Shown here one piece after another: positions 10,461 through 24,114 of a stretch of 64,000 nt of DNA (positions are counted from its first letter, which is position 1; each line of letters opens with the position of its first letter). The notes below the pieces were generated by a model. It searched no databases. It had not been told where the DNA came from and worked only from the letters and a program-made list of their open reading frames with translations. The stretch comes from Temnopleurus reevesii (lineage: Eukaryota; Echinodermata; Echinoidea; Temnopleuroida; Temnopleuridae): the NCBI GenBank assembly GCA_036244855.1, contig BQKZ01001333.1, positions 13,749-77,748 of the forward strand. The letters run 5' to 3'. Both the position numbers and the translations under genes were made by a program.

Positions 10461-12873
10461 CTCTTATTCCTCTCTGTACTCTTGATTCTTCTGATAACAA
10501 TAAATATGTATAAGATTTGTGCCTAGTAAACATTCCCCAGATTACAGAAATTGTTATTAGATTTGTGTGATAAATTGGATTATGAATTGCAATGAAACTT
10601 TAAAAAATATAATGAATCTTCAAAACATTTTCAATAAAGACTGTAAATGACTTCTAGTAAGTTTTATTGTATTACTTTTTATCCATATGGGTCCAAGCTA
10701 CATATTTTGTGTACTAGTTATTTTATTTGTGAAACCAATTTGATATCCAACACACCAATTTTAAAGTAGCCTTATATCATCGCCATTCAAATGTCGCAGT
10801 TTCTTCCTTCAAAGTTTAAGCATGTATATGTGTACTTAGTGTAATGTTAAGTTCATGTACTATTTATCGATTTACATGTACTCAGAACATAGGAATACAT
10901 GTCTTCTTTGTTTTTCATCTCTTCTTGCAGTGGGTATGGGTAGGTATCTAGAAGGATTTTTGTAATAAAAGAAAAGGGTAAATTATTTGAACAGGATAAT
11001 GCCTGGGGCAAAAAATGCATGAAAATGTATTCAATTAAGGGAGCTGTTTCTCTCCAACTTTGAATTCTTAAGATACACTTGCTAGCTTTATGGAATACTG
11101 TTTGTCTTTGTCTAGTCTACAGACATTTTAAAGAAGTATAAAACTAGGTAAGTAATGTTTTATACAGCTAACAGCATCAGGTTTCTGATTCACTGATATC
11201 ACAGCGAAGTGATCTGATTTTGACACCACATTTTTGAAACGCTATTTTTATTTTGTTTTTGCATTTTGATTGCATTTCAATTGCATTTCAAAAGCCATCA
11301 GTTTCAGACTGCAAACAAACGACATTTGTACAATTAATGCATTTTAACATTCACTAGTGTGTTACTAAACATATCGCACATTTCCTGGCAAATTGATAAC
11401 ATAAAAGGATAGAAATTTGCTTTCAATCATATGATCTGTTCAGAGATGATTTATGTATTTTCCCAATTTTTTTAATACTCAATATATGCTTGTTGGGAGA
11501 AATAGATTTAGACATACTAAAGTATATTGATTGACAACATGTAGTAATATGCAAGGATGAAATAATGAGTTAAAGCTTAAAAATATGGAGCATAATGTCA
11601 GATTTAATAGTCAATTGTCTTTCTTCATCAATTGGGCTGTAGTTTTAGATTATCAAAGGAGAGTAATATGTGCATGATAAGTACTGCTCAAAGTATACTT
11701 GACTTTACAATTAAAACGTTACAAAAGTTAGCTGTGCATTAGTGATTAAGTATCAAGGCGGTGAAAAACAAATGCCCTGTGCTTGAAAAAGGCTGGGTAT
11801 ATTTTATATCTTGAAAATGGATCTAAGGGGCCTTGTCTGTCTGTAATCATTGGTGTACTTTATGTGCACAATACAAAAGAACAAAATTGTTTGGTTGTCC
11901 TCACAGCATTAAAAAGATCTTGGAGTAATTCTATGAAATGATTATATTGTGGTATATATGCAGTAAAAATGAATTTAGAATGCAAAGCAATGCCCAAGAA
12001 ACATTGTAACATGACTTTCAGTGTACATGTAAATTGTACCTTACCAATCTGTATGACTGATCTTTTTATCTTGGTGTGAATGAAAAGAAAAAAGAAGCTC
12101 GGGGGAGTGTTTCATCAAGATTTGTTGCAGCGACAAGGAGTCATTTTCCGACAGCTCCCATAGCAACTGTCAGCGAAAGTGCTTTTCATACAATCACAAT
12201 CAAGGAATTTGTCAGCGCTGACTAATTGTCTCTGCGACAAATCTTGATGAAACACCCCCCAGGTTTCATTATTTTTATGGAATATGTCGATGGAAGTCAA
12301 CCAAAGAAATGTTGGTTTTTGTTTAAAGTAATCAGACAAGCAAATTATTTAACACTTCTATTGAATCTATTTCCCACTCCAATTCCCCAATAATGTGTTT
12401 ATATATATATATACATATGCATACTGTACTCCTTGGTAAAATACGAATTTAATTTAGAAAATTCAGGTTTTTGATTGGACAGAAATGGTTTGTGCATTGC
12501 ATGAGCATTATGGTAAAATGGCTGGATTTATTCAGAAAATCAATTTATAATAAGCATTGTACATAGACTAGTAGAAATTGATCAAGGATTCTTTTTTATT
12601 CTATAACCTTCGCATTGTTTTGATTGATATTTTTATTTACTGTACTTTTTGTGTGTCAAGTACATTACTTCAGCTTTTGTTTCAATCATCGATGATTCCT
12701 TTACTATATCGATGGACTAGCATACAAAGTGTACATACGTGTGTATGCGTGTGTTTACGTATATGTATGTGTGATGTATTTTAGACAGAGAAGCTAAATT
12801 CATAATTTTGATTCATAAAGTAAGATATTTCAAGAGTTCTAAAAAGATGAGCATCATTTAATTATACCTGCAG
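10461..12873 (+). other. Intron between exon 4 and cassette 5a, distal part
   Basis: AT-rich intron holding one MITE (12101-12260) and a short AT repeat near 12400. I looked for further cassettes ending in R-x-R-K-W with a donor and found none. Confidence 0.6.
12101..12260. mobile_element. MITE with GGGGGAGTGTTTCATCAAG ends
   Basis: The left end 12101-12125 and right end 12237-12260 are inverted repeats of about 24 bp (GTGTTTCATCAAGATTTGT against ACAAATCTTGATGAAACAC). The 160-bp interior is also partly self-complementary. It is a non-coding foldback-type element. Confidence 0.75.
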
Positions 12874-12919
12874 CTGGCCCAGATATTGGTGGACGTTTTG
12901 ATACTCGGTTGAGAAAATG
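12874..12919 (+). CDS. CACNA2D: Alternative cassette exon 5a
   Basis: 46 nt between acceptor attatacctgcag and donor gtaaaa; phase 1 in, phase 2 out. With flanking bases it reads AGPDIGGRFDTRLRKW, followed in exon 6 by YIQAT. It replaces the alpha2delta-1 segment ending Y-D-V-R-R-R-P-W. Arg and Trp of the Cache ligand motif are kept, and the motif Tyr is Phe. It is the shortest of the five, lacking three to six residues before the motif. No transcript evidence is available here; support is from splice sites, phase and homology to its sisters. Confidence 0.85.
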
Positions 12920-15005
12920 GTAAAATTATTTTTTGACCATCTCCATCATAGCTTTCATGGTTTGTTGCATGTATTTCTATCTCCCATTTGGTGATCCATT
13001 TAAATCATGTGCTAACACTTTATAATACATGTACATGTCTATGGTCTACTGTCTATCCAGATTTGTTTCTTTTATAGAGACAGACCATAAGTTCATCCAT
13101 AAATCTGTGAGATTCATTAATGTAATAGGTCATAAGATGTCATTGCATTTGCTTTACCTTTTTATTCAACTTTAAGATTGAAGACATGCTTTGCATCGCC
13201 GATTTTAGAAGAAGACATGAAACTATTGGAATCAGATGCAAAGACAATTGTTCAGGATGAAAACAAATGTAATATACTGTAAAAGTTTTTTTTTCAATTG
13301 ATGAGATAATCTTTATATTTAACTTTAATAGATCTTTCCATCAATTTTTTTTAGTATCAAAAGAACCATTCAAATTTGAGTTGTTATCTAACCATGGCAT
13401 TTATTTCTGGCAAAATGTTTTGTTTCAACCCTTTTACCAGTGCATACATTATTTCATCTTTGTTCTTAATCAGACTTTGGGTTTTGAGCATTGATTCCTA
13501 TTTTGGGAATTTTAAACTATAGCAGTGTAATCCGTCAAACCTAAAGTGTTTTTTAAACTATGGATTTAAACATACATACCTCATTCAAAAAGAACAATTT
13601 CCTTTGTTCTATTACACTATCACCTTGGTTAGACATTGTAGTTTTTGTACAAGCCCCAAAATATTTTTGAAGGTTTACGAGGTATATTTCTGTTTACTAA
13701 ATATTCAAATATGTTGTTTTTACCTGCAAATCAACCTCCAAATTGTATTACACATACATGTACATATCTATTTTTATAGTTTCCAACCACAATGAAATAG
13801 TTGAATCACCGTTTGTCATTGCAAGAAATTTTTAAAATGGGCTTTTGGCCATATCGCACATTGTTAGAAGACAGGAGCAATGGACCTGCTTTTCATATTT
13901 TCAGGTTGAAAGTGCTTTCATGATATGGGCTTTCATATTCAATCTCTAGTAATGCACCTGTATTAGCTTATGTCATTTTGATATCAATCAGGTTAATTTG
14001 TATTGGAGTGTTACACTGTATTGTATGTAGAAAGTAAAGGAATTTTACATCCACAGTGTACATCGGCATTGGATAGATATTGACATTTCCAAGCCAGTTC
14101 CTTGTAGTGTTTGATATTAATACTGTAGATAAAATATTATAATCTGTTTACTATTAATTTACAATAAAAAATCAGTGGAAGAAATATGTAAGTACAATGA
14201 TCCATTTGGCTATGCAAGCATGATTGATATGGTACTCAAGCCTAAGGGATCCCATACTTTAACACTTCTTCCACTGAAGTGTTGAATGAGAAGTGTCTAA
14301 TACGTGTAGTATTAACTCATGTGTGAAATTGATAATCAGTTTGGGTTTGTTATGCACTGAGAGTGTTATGTCATGCTAACACACATAAAGATAGGTTACT
14401 GCAAGGAAGCTCCTTGGTTACTGTAATGATGAATTCAATTGTGTAGTGCATTTAGGCATAACTTTCTGATTTTTGTATGTACATTCTGCAAATTTTTATT
14501 TCACTCCAATTCTTAGTACAATCCATGTTTAATACAAAGTAAATGTGTACCACATGACCTATATGTACTCTGTTCATTTGTCCCTTTCCAATTCTTTGTG
14601 TAACCTTTGTGTATATTGTATTGTACATGGACTGTACATGTAAATGTACTGTATTTTGTACATTTGTATCAGTTACAATTCCTTACATGGGTTAGCCAAA
14701 TACGCCTTGGTGATTGAATACATTATGGTTTGAAAATTTTGTTATGTTACCTGATTGGAAAAAACATTTGCATGTAAACAAATGGCAAATCGCATTTACG
14801 TGTAGCCAATACATGCCCTTATTGGTGTATGCGTTTTATAACTTTGGTACGCACTGCAATTCAATGACGCTATTGTAACGTATGCAAGAACTTTCCATAA
14901 TGCCTCGAGACCAATGGCATGAACCAAACCAGATAAACCCACGAAAGATCATGGTATTTCATTCAAATGGCCCATATTACATGTACATAACAGAACTGAT
15001 GATGA

Positions 15006-15137
15006 CATACCAAACTTTCCACCTTCAGAATTTGGAATGCTATTTTGGAGGAGGTAGTAGATCCCTCAACTTCGTTTTGAAATATGATCTCCCTCAATAG
15101 CATTACAAAGTTTTTAGGTGGGACATTTGGTAATGTT
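15006..15137. repeat. Foldback hairpin element
   Basis: The left arm starting CATACCAAACTTTCCACC pairs imperfectly with the right arm ending GGTGGGACATTTGGTAATG. Both share AATGCTATT and a GA-rich end around a loop of about 28 bp. Two overlapping open frames here are by-products of the inverted repeat. Confidence 0.6.
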
Positions 15138-15597
15138 CTCTCCATTGCCAGTCATCATCTATCTACTATGAATTGTTACTGTATTCTGAGTACCTCCTAA
15201 ATCCATACTTTGTGATTACTGTATTTTCGTCCTTACTTTGCATTTTTGCACCTTCCAATTTCTTTCTACTGTTGTGTAATGCATCTGTTCCACTTCCAAT
15301 GTATCGCATACAGTGTATCGTGTTCATTTGTACCTTTCCAATTCCACTGCACTCTTTGTGTTTGATACTGAATATTTCAATACATTATGCACATTCCAAT
15401 TCAATATTCTGCTGTTGTACCCTCTCAGTCCTCTATCCTCAATGTAGACTTTCTTGAAAAAATATCAGAATTGAAATATTCCTATATTCCAATGCCATTT
15501 TATCAATTACCAGTATTGTTTACAAACATACAAAATTCATTTATATGGGGAAATCGCAGCCCTTTTATTTCTCAAATTTTCATGTTATTATATTATA

Positions 15598-15912
15598 AAG
15601 CTGTAATAGTGCGGGAAATTTTTTTTTCAAGCTTGAATGTTATAGACAATTCTAAAAGGGTAAAATGGGGTAGATTCTATCAAATGTACATTTGTTTTAA
15701 GTGCAAAAGAGAATTTATGAAAAAATTATGAAATAAAAAAGTTGTAAATTTTATGACTGTCAAATACATGTAGTGCTGTAAAATGATTTTTCAACCTTGA
15801 ATATTACAGAGAAAATGGAAAATTTTGGTTATTTAGGTTGTTTGTATCAAATGTGCATTCATTTTAAGTGCAAAAATAAGTATGAAAAAAAAGTATTAAA
15901 TAAAGAAAAAGA
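15598..15912 (+). repeat. Diverged direct repeat, two units of about 140 bp
   Basis: Units near 15598-15738 and 15774-15912 share the order TTTTTCAA, CTTGAATGTTA or CTTGAATATTA, ATCAAATGT, CATTTTAAGTGCAAAA or near variants, and an A-rich end. It looks like an old local duplication. Confidence 0.55.
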
Positions 15913-16657
15913 TAATCAAGCTTTCTCCATATTGTGGCAAACTAGATTTTCCATTTTGGCGTTGGTCCTTGAATGATTACATTCTGAAATATATGTCTGT
16001 TTTTTTGTTAATTCTCTTGGTAGGAGTGAAAGTAAAAGAGAAGTTTTTATTTGATGTGTACCCTAAATTCTCCCTCACCCTTCATGTATGTCCAGTCTCA
16101 AACCATGTTTGTCCTCTGATAGTTCTCTAAAATGTATAATCAGTTTTTAATGATGTTCATAATGTGAGAGTGATTTGCAAGTGCATTGTTTTATAAGCAT
16201 CTTAAAAGGGAGTCTTTTTATTGCATAGTTTTTCAGTACAGATGTCTTTTGCCCTTTAAACCAAGCATACTGCATCTAAGATTCTATAATAGTGCATGGT
16301 AACTTCAATTAGATTGTTGATTGATTTTAACAACAGACCATCACTTAAAGATATGAAATGACATCCAGGAAAAATAAGTATTAATCTTCAGAGTATGAGT
16401 TTCAGTAAGATTGATAATTGATAAGGGAGATGTTATTTTTTTAATTATATGTTGATATTTCTTTCTTAAAGTTGTGTAAATTCCAGATATGCTCAGATAT
16501 ACAAGCCTCATGAAGAACGGATTAATTTTTATTTGTAAAGCACTTCAAATGGGGAAAAGAAATGTAAATTTCAAATTGTTGATCTTTGTAACAGTGAGTG
16601 TTTTTAGTTGTCAGCATGTATCATGATGAAATACAATGTATTTTGAACTCCCTTCAG

Positions 16658-16712
16658 CCATAGAACTGGAATTGGGACCTGCAGATTTCTATGATATTCG
16701 CACTAGAAAATG
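16658..16712 (+). CDS. CACNA2D: Alternative cassette exon 5b
   Basis: 55 nt, acceptor actcccttcag, donor gtaatg; phase 1 in, phase 2 out. It reads AIELELGPADFYDIRTRKW. The Cache ligand signature Y-D-x-R-x-R-x-W is intact, with Thr in place of the middle Arg of the alpha2delta-1 R-R-R motif. Apart from 5e it is the cassette most like vertebrate sequence. Confidence 0.88.
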
Positions 16713-18712
16713 GTAATGGTTGGCATTTCATGTTCTGATTCTACATCAGAAGAACCTACAGAATTAACCCTAATACTTCTTAACATTTTCTTTAGAACTC
16801 TCCTGAGTGATGATTATTTAGGGGGAATCTACTAGATTTAGTGATAACAAGGGCTTTGGAAAGCATGAATACTCATAGTTTATTAAAGCCTCAGTTAAAA
16901 TAATTAATGGTTTTCCCATCTGTAAATATTAGTAAAGGTAAATGACGTCTACACTTGTAGAACCATGTCATGTATGAGGTGAGCTCATTAATTTTACATA
17001 GTTTTGATATGAAATATGGTGTAACAATATTACCCATTAGTTCAATCAAATGAGGACCAGTGTCACTCGGAAATAATATTTTCACTATGATATTAGAATA
17101 TAATGAGAATCAATTCTTCATAAAATTATTTGTCTGGTCGCAAGAATTACAGATATTTTATACAGATTACCATGTCACTTTCAAATGTGAAATGCGAAGA
17201 GACTACGAATTTGGGTTGTAATATGTGTGTATTAATCTCCTCAACCTGACACCCTCTGTTTCCCTACCCTTTAACAATGTTTGATATTGCATGTAACACT
17301 GCATGAGTATAACACTGAATCTCAATCTAAATACCCATGCTAGCATGAGAAAGCCCACCATTTCTAATGCGTGTCACATCAAATACATATAAATCTGTCA
17401 ACACCTCAAAACAATTTATAGATTATTAATAATTTGAAGGCAAGAATCAATGTTCCATCTGGTCATGAAGGTCTCAGAAAAAAAGAAATATACTTGGTGA
17501 ATGATCAATTTTAAAATATGACGAAATTTTGTCATTCTTATATAGACGTTTTCCATTCATAGGGTACCTAAGGCCCTTAAAACAATTCCATAGATGCTAT
17601 ACATAAGATCAGCTCTCCGAAAAGATCCACAACATTCCATTGTTGTAAACTTTAGAATATTGAATTCATGCAACATACTTTTTTTTATTTTAAAAGACAA
17701 CTAACTGGTAAAAAGTTAAGCTCTCCGGGTGAAGCAATGCACGCAATAGAATGCACACATGTTTAAAAAGAAGATTCACATGGAACAGAACTTTGACTTC
17801 AATTCTGCACATCAATCTTGAACAAAATATTTTACATATATCTGCATGCTCTAAGTCCTAATATTGGGAATTTTTACCAAACCTGTGGAGAGAAGTAATT
17901 TGGAGAAAATTTTATTAATTTTGCAGAACACAAATTATATTCTTTCATCTCAAGTACCGGAGGTATCAGTCATTTCCATTGTATCAAAACATGTATGCTG
18001 GACAGAGAAAGTGGTCACAAATGATGAATTCCCGATTTAAGCCTTACCAATGGCTTTGTTAGACAAAGACATTTTCCCTTTTTTTCTTCAAGCAGATTAA
18101 TATGCACATGAATAACAGGAAGGATAAGTATGTAATCTGCTAGGCTTGTTATAAACGATTGAATGGGCATTGTCAATTTTGTGTCCTCTAGCTACCATAT
18201 AGTTATACTATACACGTTGCTGGTCACACTTGATGGTTTCAACTTCCCAAAATGAAATTGTTATCTGCAGTTATTTTCCAATCAACTTGTTCACACAGAT
18301 GGATGATCAAGTAATTCATACTAGTTAACTCCATGGGATATTGGTTTTCTACTGTATGCAAGTCATGTAGTTGTTGAACCTGAGCCTGATAATAGGGAAT
18401 TAAGAAATACTTGGGTCAAAATATTTATCTAAGATAATGTAAAATGTAAATAAATTCATGTTACCTATGAAATAACCAGAAATATTGATGTTGATAGTGA
18501 ATGGGGTGATAGGTTTGACTTTGATAATCTTAAAACTTGTTTTCATTATTCAAAGGATCAATTGTAGTTTCAATGAAATACAAAAGTCTGATGTTGTGAG
18601 GATTTTCTCAGCTTTGTATTGTCTAGTTTGCTCCTTGTAATATTTGTGCACAAACCATTATTCTTGTTGTGCACAGACCATTTTTATATCAATTATATTG
18701 AATTTATTCTAG
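16713..18712 (+). other. Intron between cassettes 5b and 5c
   Basis: 2.0 kb of AT-rich sequence in which I see no recognisable repeat family or exon. Confidence 0.6.
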
Positions 18713-18767
18713 TTGTTCCTGTTGTTGAACCAGATGATTATACAGAAGATCCTCGATTTAGGAAGTG
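18713..18767 (+). CDS. CACNA2D: Alternative cassette exon 5c
   Basis: 55 nt, acceptor tttattctag, donor gtaaaa; phase 1 in, phase 2 out. It reads VVPVVEPDDYTEDPRFRKW. This is the most divergent version: the residue aligned with the motif Tyr is Glu, giving E-D-P-R-F-R-K-W, while the last Arg and Trp remain. It is acidic overall. Confidence 0.87.
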
Positions 18768-20329
18768 GTAAAAAATGAACAATCCTTCTTTTTACTCTGC
18801 ATATGAGAGCCAATTATTTCCTTGCGTAAAATATTCTTGCCCTTCCTGTTTTGGGATTAAAAAGAAAGACCAAGTATATACATTTTCTTTTTGTCTAGTA
18901 CGTACTTCAGGAATATCTTTGCTTTATCAGTGCTTCATACCATAAACATTGCATTCGGAGAGGCACCGGCAAATTTTCAATGCAGCTATTACATGTATAA
19001 CATCAGTATTTGCATCAGATTAAATACCGTATGTACAAATATACATAATTCATTTTCATTCTTAAAATCTTCTTTTAGGCCCTATTACAGGTGCATAGCC
19101 AGGATTGCGCTTGAATGGGGGACAAACTCGTTTTTACTGAGGTGCCCTTTTCCGTCCCTCTGTTTCTCTATGCCTATTTTTTCAACTTTTTATGTTTTTG
19201 CACATTTTCTCTACAATGGGCACCTGCCTCCTCCGCCATCCCCTGGCTATGCGCCTGTATTTACTTATATTTTTTGCAGCAGCAATCTGATGACTTTGCC
19301 ATTAACCAATAGTTTTCTGCATTTAACATTTTCTCCATCTCCTTAATATATGTCAATAAATACATGTATCATTCAAAGGCATCATGGCAATGTATTAGCT
19401 TAAATAATCGTTTGGATTGTGTTTTCCCATTGTATATGACAATAGGTGCTAATGTGTAAAATTGGTAATCTTTTTTTTTCTTTAAAGGATCAGTTAATTT
19501 ATAGATTGACGGACAAACCTTCCAAGTTTTAATTCTACTATGTTCGTGAAGAATATCTACAACACTGAATGAAAATCCTGAATTTCATTTAAAGCTGATA
19601 TAAGAAATATGGAAATGGTTACATTTTTATAGCATCTCCATTTACATCACCAAGATTGGCATTTAGTATTTTATGATGATTTTTTTATGAATGTCTCAAC
19701 ATTCTAGAATGAATTAAGTGTTGAAATTAGATCTCAGATCGCTTTATGCCCAAAAACCTTTCCTATGTTTTGTAAAATAAGTTTTTCTTCATAAAAGATG
19801 GTAATGAATATAAATATGAAGTGCCTTCAAAATAGCAGCCATTAGTGATACAAAAATTATTTTTAAGCAAGGAACAGGAGAGAGATAATCAGATGGTTTA
19901 CAAAAGTAGAGATGCCAGGCACTCCGTAACATGCAGTAGGTTAAAATTGAAAAAATGCAACAGCTGATCAAAAGTCAGAGAAAATAATTACCATACTCAT
20001 AGCTATTCACTTGCACCGAAAACCTCAAATTGTTATGGAATGTTCTAGATTGTTGTTCCAGAACAGTTGACATCTCTGTAAAAGGGGTTCTGTATGAATG
20101 GTTACAGCTTTCATCTGGGATATTTGAAAATGATTTTTGAGATATTAACAGACTTTTATATTTTTCCTATACTTCTAGAGCAAATTCCAAATATCTATGA
20201 TAATTTTCTTTCTATGGGTGTTTACAGAAAAAAAATTCCTACCAGTAATGCAATGAAATTATGCTCGTAGAAATAATGATAGTTTAGTGCCTTTTAACTG
20301 CATGATAATAACACATTTTCTTCTCCTAG
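18768..20329 (+). other. Intron between cassettes 5c and 5d
   Basis: 1.6 kb. One C/T-rich open frame near 18891-19346 has no splice support or protein-like composition. Confidence 0.6.
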
Positions 20330-20384
20330 CCCGGACTTATGTTGAAGATGTAACAGCACCTTTTGCTGCTCGAACTAGAAAATG
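20330..20384 (+). CDS. CACNA2D: Alternative cassette exon 5d
   Basis: 55 nt, acceptor cattttcttctcctag, donor gtatga; phase 1 in, phase 2 out. It reads ARTYVEDVTAPFAARTRKW. The motif Tyr-Asp is replaced by Phe-Ala; Arg and Trp are kept. The strong pyrimidine tract suggests a functional acceptor. Confidence 0.88.
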
Positions 20385-22166
20385 GTATGACAAAGCAGAC
20401 AAATTGCTTTGTAACTTTCTTTTCTTCCTTGAGACGAGCCGGGGCTTGAACTTACACCACCCAGTAGCACAATATTGGTGATTTTTTAAATTGACAATTG
20501 AGCTGAACCTGCAACTTACCTGAATATCCGCTTAATTCAGCACAAAAACTAATTTGCCTCACTCCCTAATATTTAAAATTGAATGGATTTAATCTGACTG
20601 TTATGCTGATGTGATTGGTGTGAATAGGTTTTTATCGTTTGTTTCCTAATATTTGACACTCTTTTTTTCTCCTCCACATTGGGTAATTTCAAGGTCATAA
20701 GTAAAAAGGATGGCTTGCACATTTAAATCACACATGAATCATCTCTTTTGACATGTGACCTGAAATTTTCTATTGTGGGTGATAACAAAAAGTTTTGAAT
20801 GAGAGACATCAAAACACATTTTTGTAAATATTAAATATTTAGGTTTGAGAATTATGGCATTTTAAAGCAAATATTTTTTCCAGTTGCTTTAGTCACACAT
20901 GATACAAAGAAACAGAAACTGGAACAATCTTAACAAACTTTATGCATGTATGATTTCGTTTTGAACGGATATAGGCAATGTGTCGTGTGACTATTCTCCA
21001 GACAACCGGTACTGTAGGTTAGAGAGGGAAAAATTGTATTTGTTAACAGATATTACTTGTAAATAAATCTAAGTGAACAAAGTAAAAGATTATCCGAAGT
21101 ATGGAACTTACAGCAAATCTATGAACAAATTCTGGTATCTAATGGTGTTGTGGTTAAAGTGTGTATGCTCATGTAAACAATTTAACAAACCTGGGAGTAA
21201 TTTGTACATGGAATATAAATTGAAAGTCGTTTCTTTTGAATGTAGACAATATGTCATGACATATCGGTAAGCTATGTGTACATACATACATGCGTATAGA
21301 CGTACATGCAACAATAGTGTACACTAATTTGCAGCAAAAAGGAACTAATATACATGTAATTATGTTTTGCAAATGAAGGGTACTAAATTCTGCAGGTTGA
21401 TAACTCGTTAGTTACATGAAGACTTCACGTCTCTTCATTTTGTTGTGATATAACACATTTGTTAATGCAGGAGCTGACATTCTCATATCTAATATGAAAA
21501 AATAATGTTGCTGATTGTAATATAACATTGCTTGTAAAATAACATTTCATCCTCCCATTATTAAATTAATATGTACTAACCAAAAGCATATAGATTTTCA
21601 GCATCCGTATAGCATAAAATGGTATATTTCATTTGCGAGCATTTTGCTAACCTTCCAAATATACCCTGCATTGCTTAATGAATGATGAAACCTTCACAAT
21701 GTTTTAATTCATTTAATTTTCTATCCAATTGAAATCAAAATTGTCACTAAATCTGAGTAACTATCCACACAGTCAATAAATAGATAATAAGAATTACATT
21801 TATGTCAAATATTCCTTTTGATTGATAGATTATTGTTCACAGTTTCTGATCCATTATTTTGACAATAATATTGAAAATTTGTATTAATGGAATTTTACTC
21901 CAAGCATCAAAGTCACATAAATCTACAGATTTGAATGGGAAAGATAATTTATCATTTTCACTGTTCATTAATGATGAACCTGTTGTCTTTGAACTGAAAA
22001 TCATTTGCTGTAAACAATAACGTAAACTAGCGACCCATAGATATAACTTACTTCTGCTTGTCGTCTAATACATGTTCCTAGCTACTAGCTTCCTTTCTCA
22101 TTAACTTTTTATGTACCCCTGTGGTTGACTAACATCCCTAGTCTCCTTCACCATTCCATCTTTCAG
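20385..22166 (+). other. Intron between cassettes 5d and 5e
   Basis: 1.8 kb of AT-rich sequence with no supported exon or repeat family. Confidence 0.6.
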
Positions 22167-22230
22167 CTAAAGAATGGGTTTCTGCAGGGGATCCTGATAA
22201 AGACCAATATGATGTTCGGCGTAGGGGCTG
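22167..22230 (+). CDS. CACNA2D: Alternative cassette exon 5e (canonical-like)
   Basis: 64 nt, acceptor ttccatctttcag, donor gtaagt; phase 1 in, phase 2 out. The peptide starts AKEWVSAGDPD and ends DQYDVRRRGW. It carries the full R-R-R motif preceded by Y-D-V, identical to alpha2delta-1 at those positions, and an early W that matches the vertebrate S-P-W. It is probably the version closest to the ancestral exon. Confidence 0.93.
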
Positions 22231-24114
22231 GTAAGTGAGGCTATTAACATAAAGTGATGCTGCTTCATGACTGCAATACATCAATATGATTTTTATATAG
22301 ATTTTATCATATACATCTATCAACTGAAGATATGTGTAAAACACATGTTTCGAGATTTTCTTTTCATTTGATGAGCTGAATGTGAAGCCTTCCATTTGTC
22401 CCACACTTTTTTTTTTCATTCCTGCAGTAAATTTATGAAAGAATCACGCACAAAAAAATTAACTCAAGTCTGTCTTGTTCATAAATATGCATGGGTCGAG
22501 TCTTGGCAGGATAATAACCGTTTTTGTAAGGGGAGGGGGTGGGGGTGGTTCAACATTTAATTTGCTGATATCACAACCACCACTCCAAAAGTTGAACTCT
22601 GCATTTTGGATGCTATTTGGCAATTCTTTGAGTCAGGGACCGGGGTTTCTTTTAACCAAGCGGATCTTGTGCTGGAACCAACCCCCTGATACACATGCCA
22701 ACAGGGGATCAAAGACCATTTGTCATTCCTTGAATTAAAATGGATTATCTATGTGAATAGGTGGGTTTACACATAGATGCAAATTATATGAATACCTCTA
22801 ACACATCGATTGTTCTCGACAACTCTAAAACTTGCCAGACATAGCAACAAGTAACGTATGCGAACTTCATTCTAAGTATTGTAGTCTTCTTGTTATCAAC
22901 AAGTTTAAGGAATACCATGTGACAATATTCATTGGCAAGAAACGCACATAAATTTGAATATATTGGTAAACCCGCCTATTGAAAAAAATTACAGCAAATT
23001 GAAAGGGCACAAGAGCAGAAGCAAAAACATATTTGAGACAAAATCCAGGTTCTGTTTGTGTCTTACTGTCAAGCAATTTTTGGGACAAATTTCACTTCCA
23101 TAGTCTCAAGTGATTACGGTACAATCATTCGCTTTTATTTCATTTAATATCTTTTTCCAATTTTATAATGATTTTCTGTAAAACATGCAATATAGAATTA
23201 GTGCAATAATGCTGACTGATTATTCTCTATTACCTGCTCATTATCACAAATACTATGTTCATTAATATGTTCATCAGTCTGCTTTCTAAAACATTGATGA
23301 TATGGGGTAATCAATTAATCTTGATGGTTCAGGTACATGTATGATAATTTGATTACTCCAATCAATGCCAAGCTTATTGTTTTTGTCCTGGATTTTTTTT
23401 TTACATTTCATTTCATTTTGTTTTCAGTTTTCTTTGCAAATATTTGTTTTATTACCATTGCTTTACATTTTTGTCAGTTTTTTGTTGAATGATCATCATA
23501 TTCATACATTTTAAGCACAGTGCATGCATGCAATTGTCTATTAACCTTCAAGATCTTTCTTAATACTAATTTTGTTTTATATATACTTAACTATTCTAAC
23601 CAACTTCATCTGAATTAACTAAAGATTATATGTTCCTTAGAAACCACACACTACGTAATGTATTATTGCCTTGATTATGTGTATATAAGGTGTAAGGATA
23701 TTTCATGGGCACTTTATAACAATATGAATATTTATATAGCGCCGGTATCCGCAGAAAACACAGACAACTTTATATGTTATAAAAAGATCTATATTTATCA
23801 CATCATATTTTATACTCAATTAAGGATTTCCAATTACTTTCAGTTAAATATGTTGTGATGGAATTATTGCTGCACACTATACTGTACCCTTTTTTTTCAA
23901 ATGAAAGTATTTAAGTACATACTGTAGCAATATTTTTTCTGATATGTTTTTAATTAAAATTAATTAAAATGAAAAAGTTGATGAAACTGTAAAGAAGAAA
24001 AAGATGCATGACCAAATTGTGATTCCAAACATGATTGAAAATATAAATGGTTAAGCAATATAGCTATGTCTTTGTTGCAAATTGATAATCATGAACTTTA
24101 TCCTTTATTTCTAG
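22231..24114 (+). other. Intron between cassette 5e and exon 6
   Basis: 1.9 kb containing MITE copy 3 (22756-22980), a G-rich patch near 22530 and AT-rich sequence. No sixth cassette was found. Confidence 0.6.
22756..22980 (+). mobile_element. MITE copy 3 (AATAGGCGGG family)
   Basis: It begins AATAGGTGGGTTTAC and ends GGTAAACCCGCCTATT, with the same interior order as the copy at 8700-8928 (ATAGCAACAAGTAA, ATTGTAGTCTT, GCACATAAATTTGAATAT). It is more diverged than copies 1 and 2 are from each other, so the family has been active more than once. Confidence 0.8.

Larger units (their letters stand above)
12920..16657 (+). other. Intron between cassettes 5a and 5b
   Basis: 3.7 kb, AT-rich. It holds a foldback (15006-15137) and a diverged direct repeat (15598-15912). 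No other exon is supported. Confidence 0.6.

Noticed and set aside
10043..10533. Long open frames on both strands (156 and 82 codons)
   Set aside because: They lie in the CCTCTT polypyrimidine tract; composition is pure low complexity with no homology or splice context.
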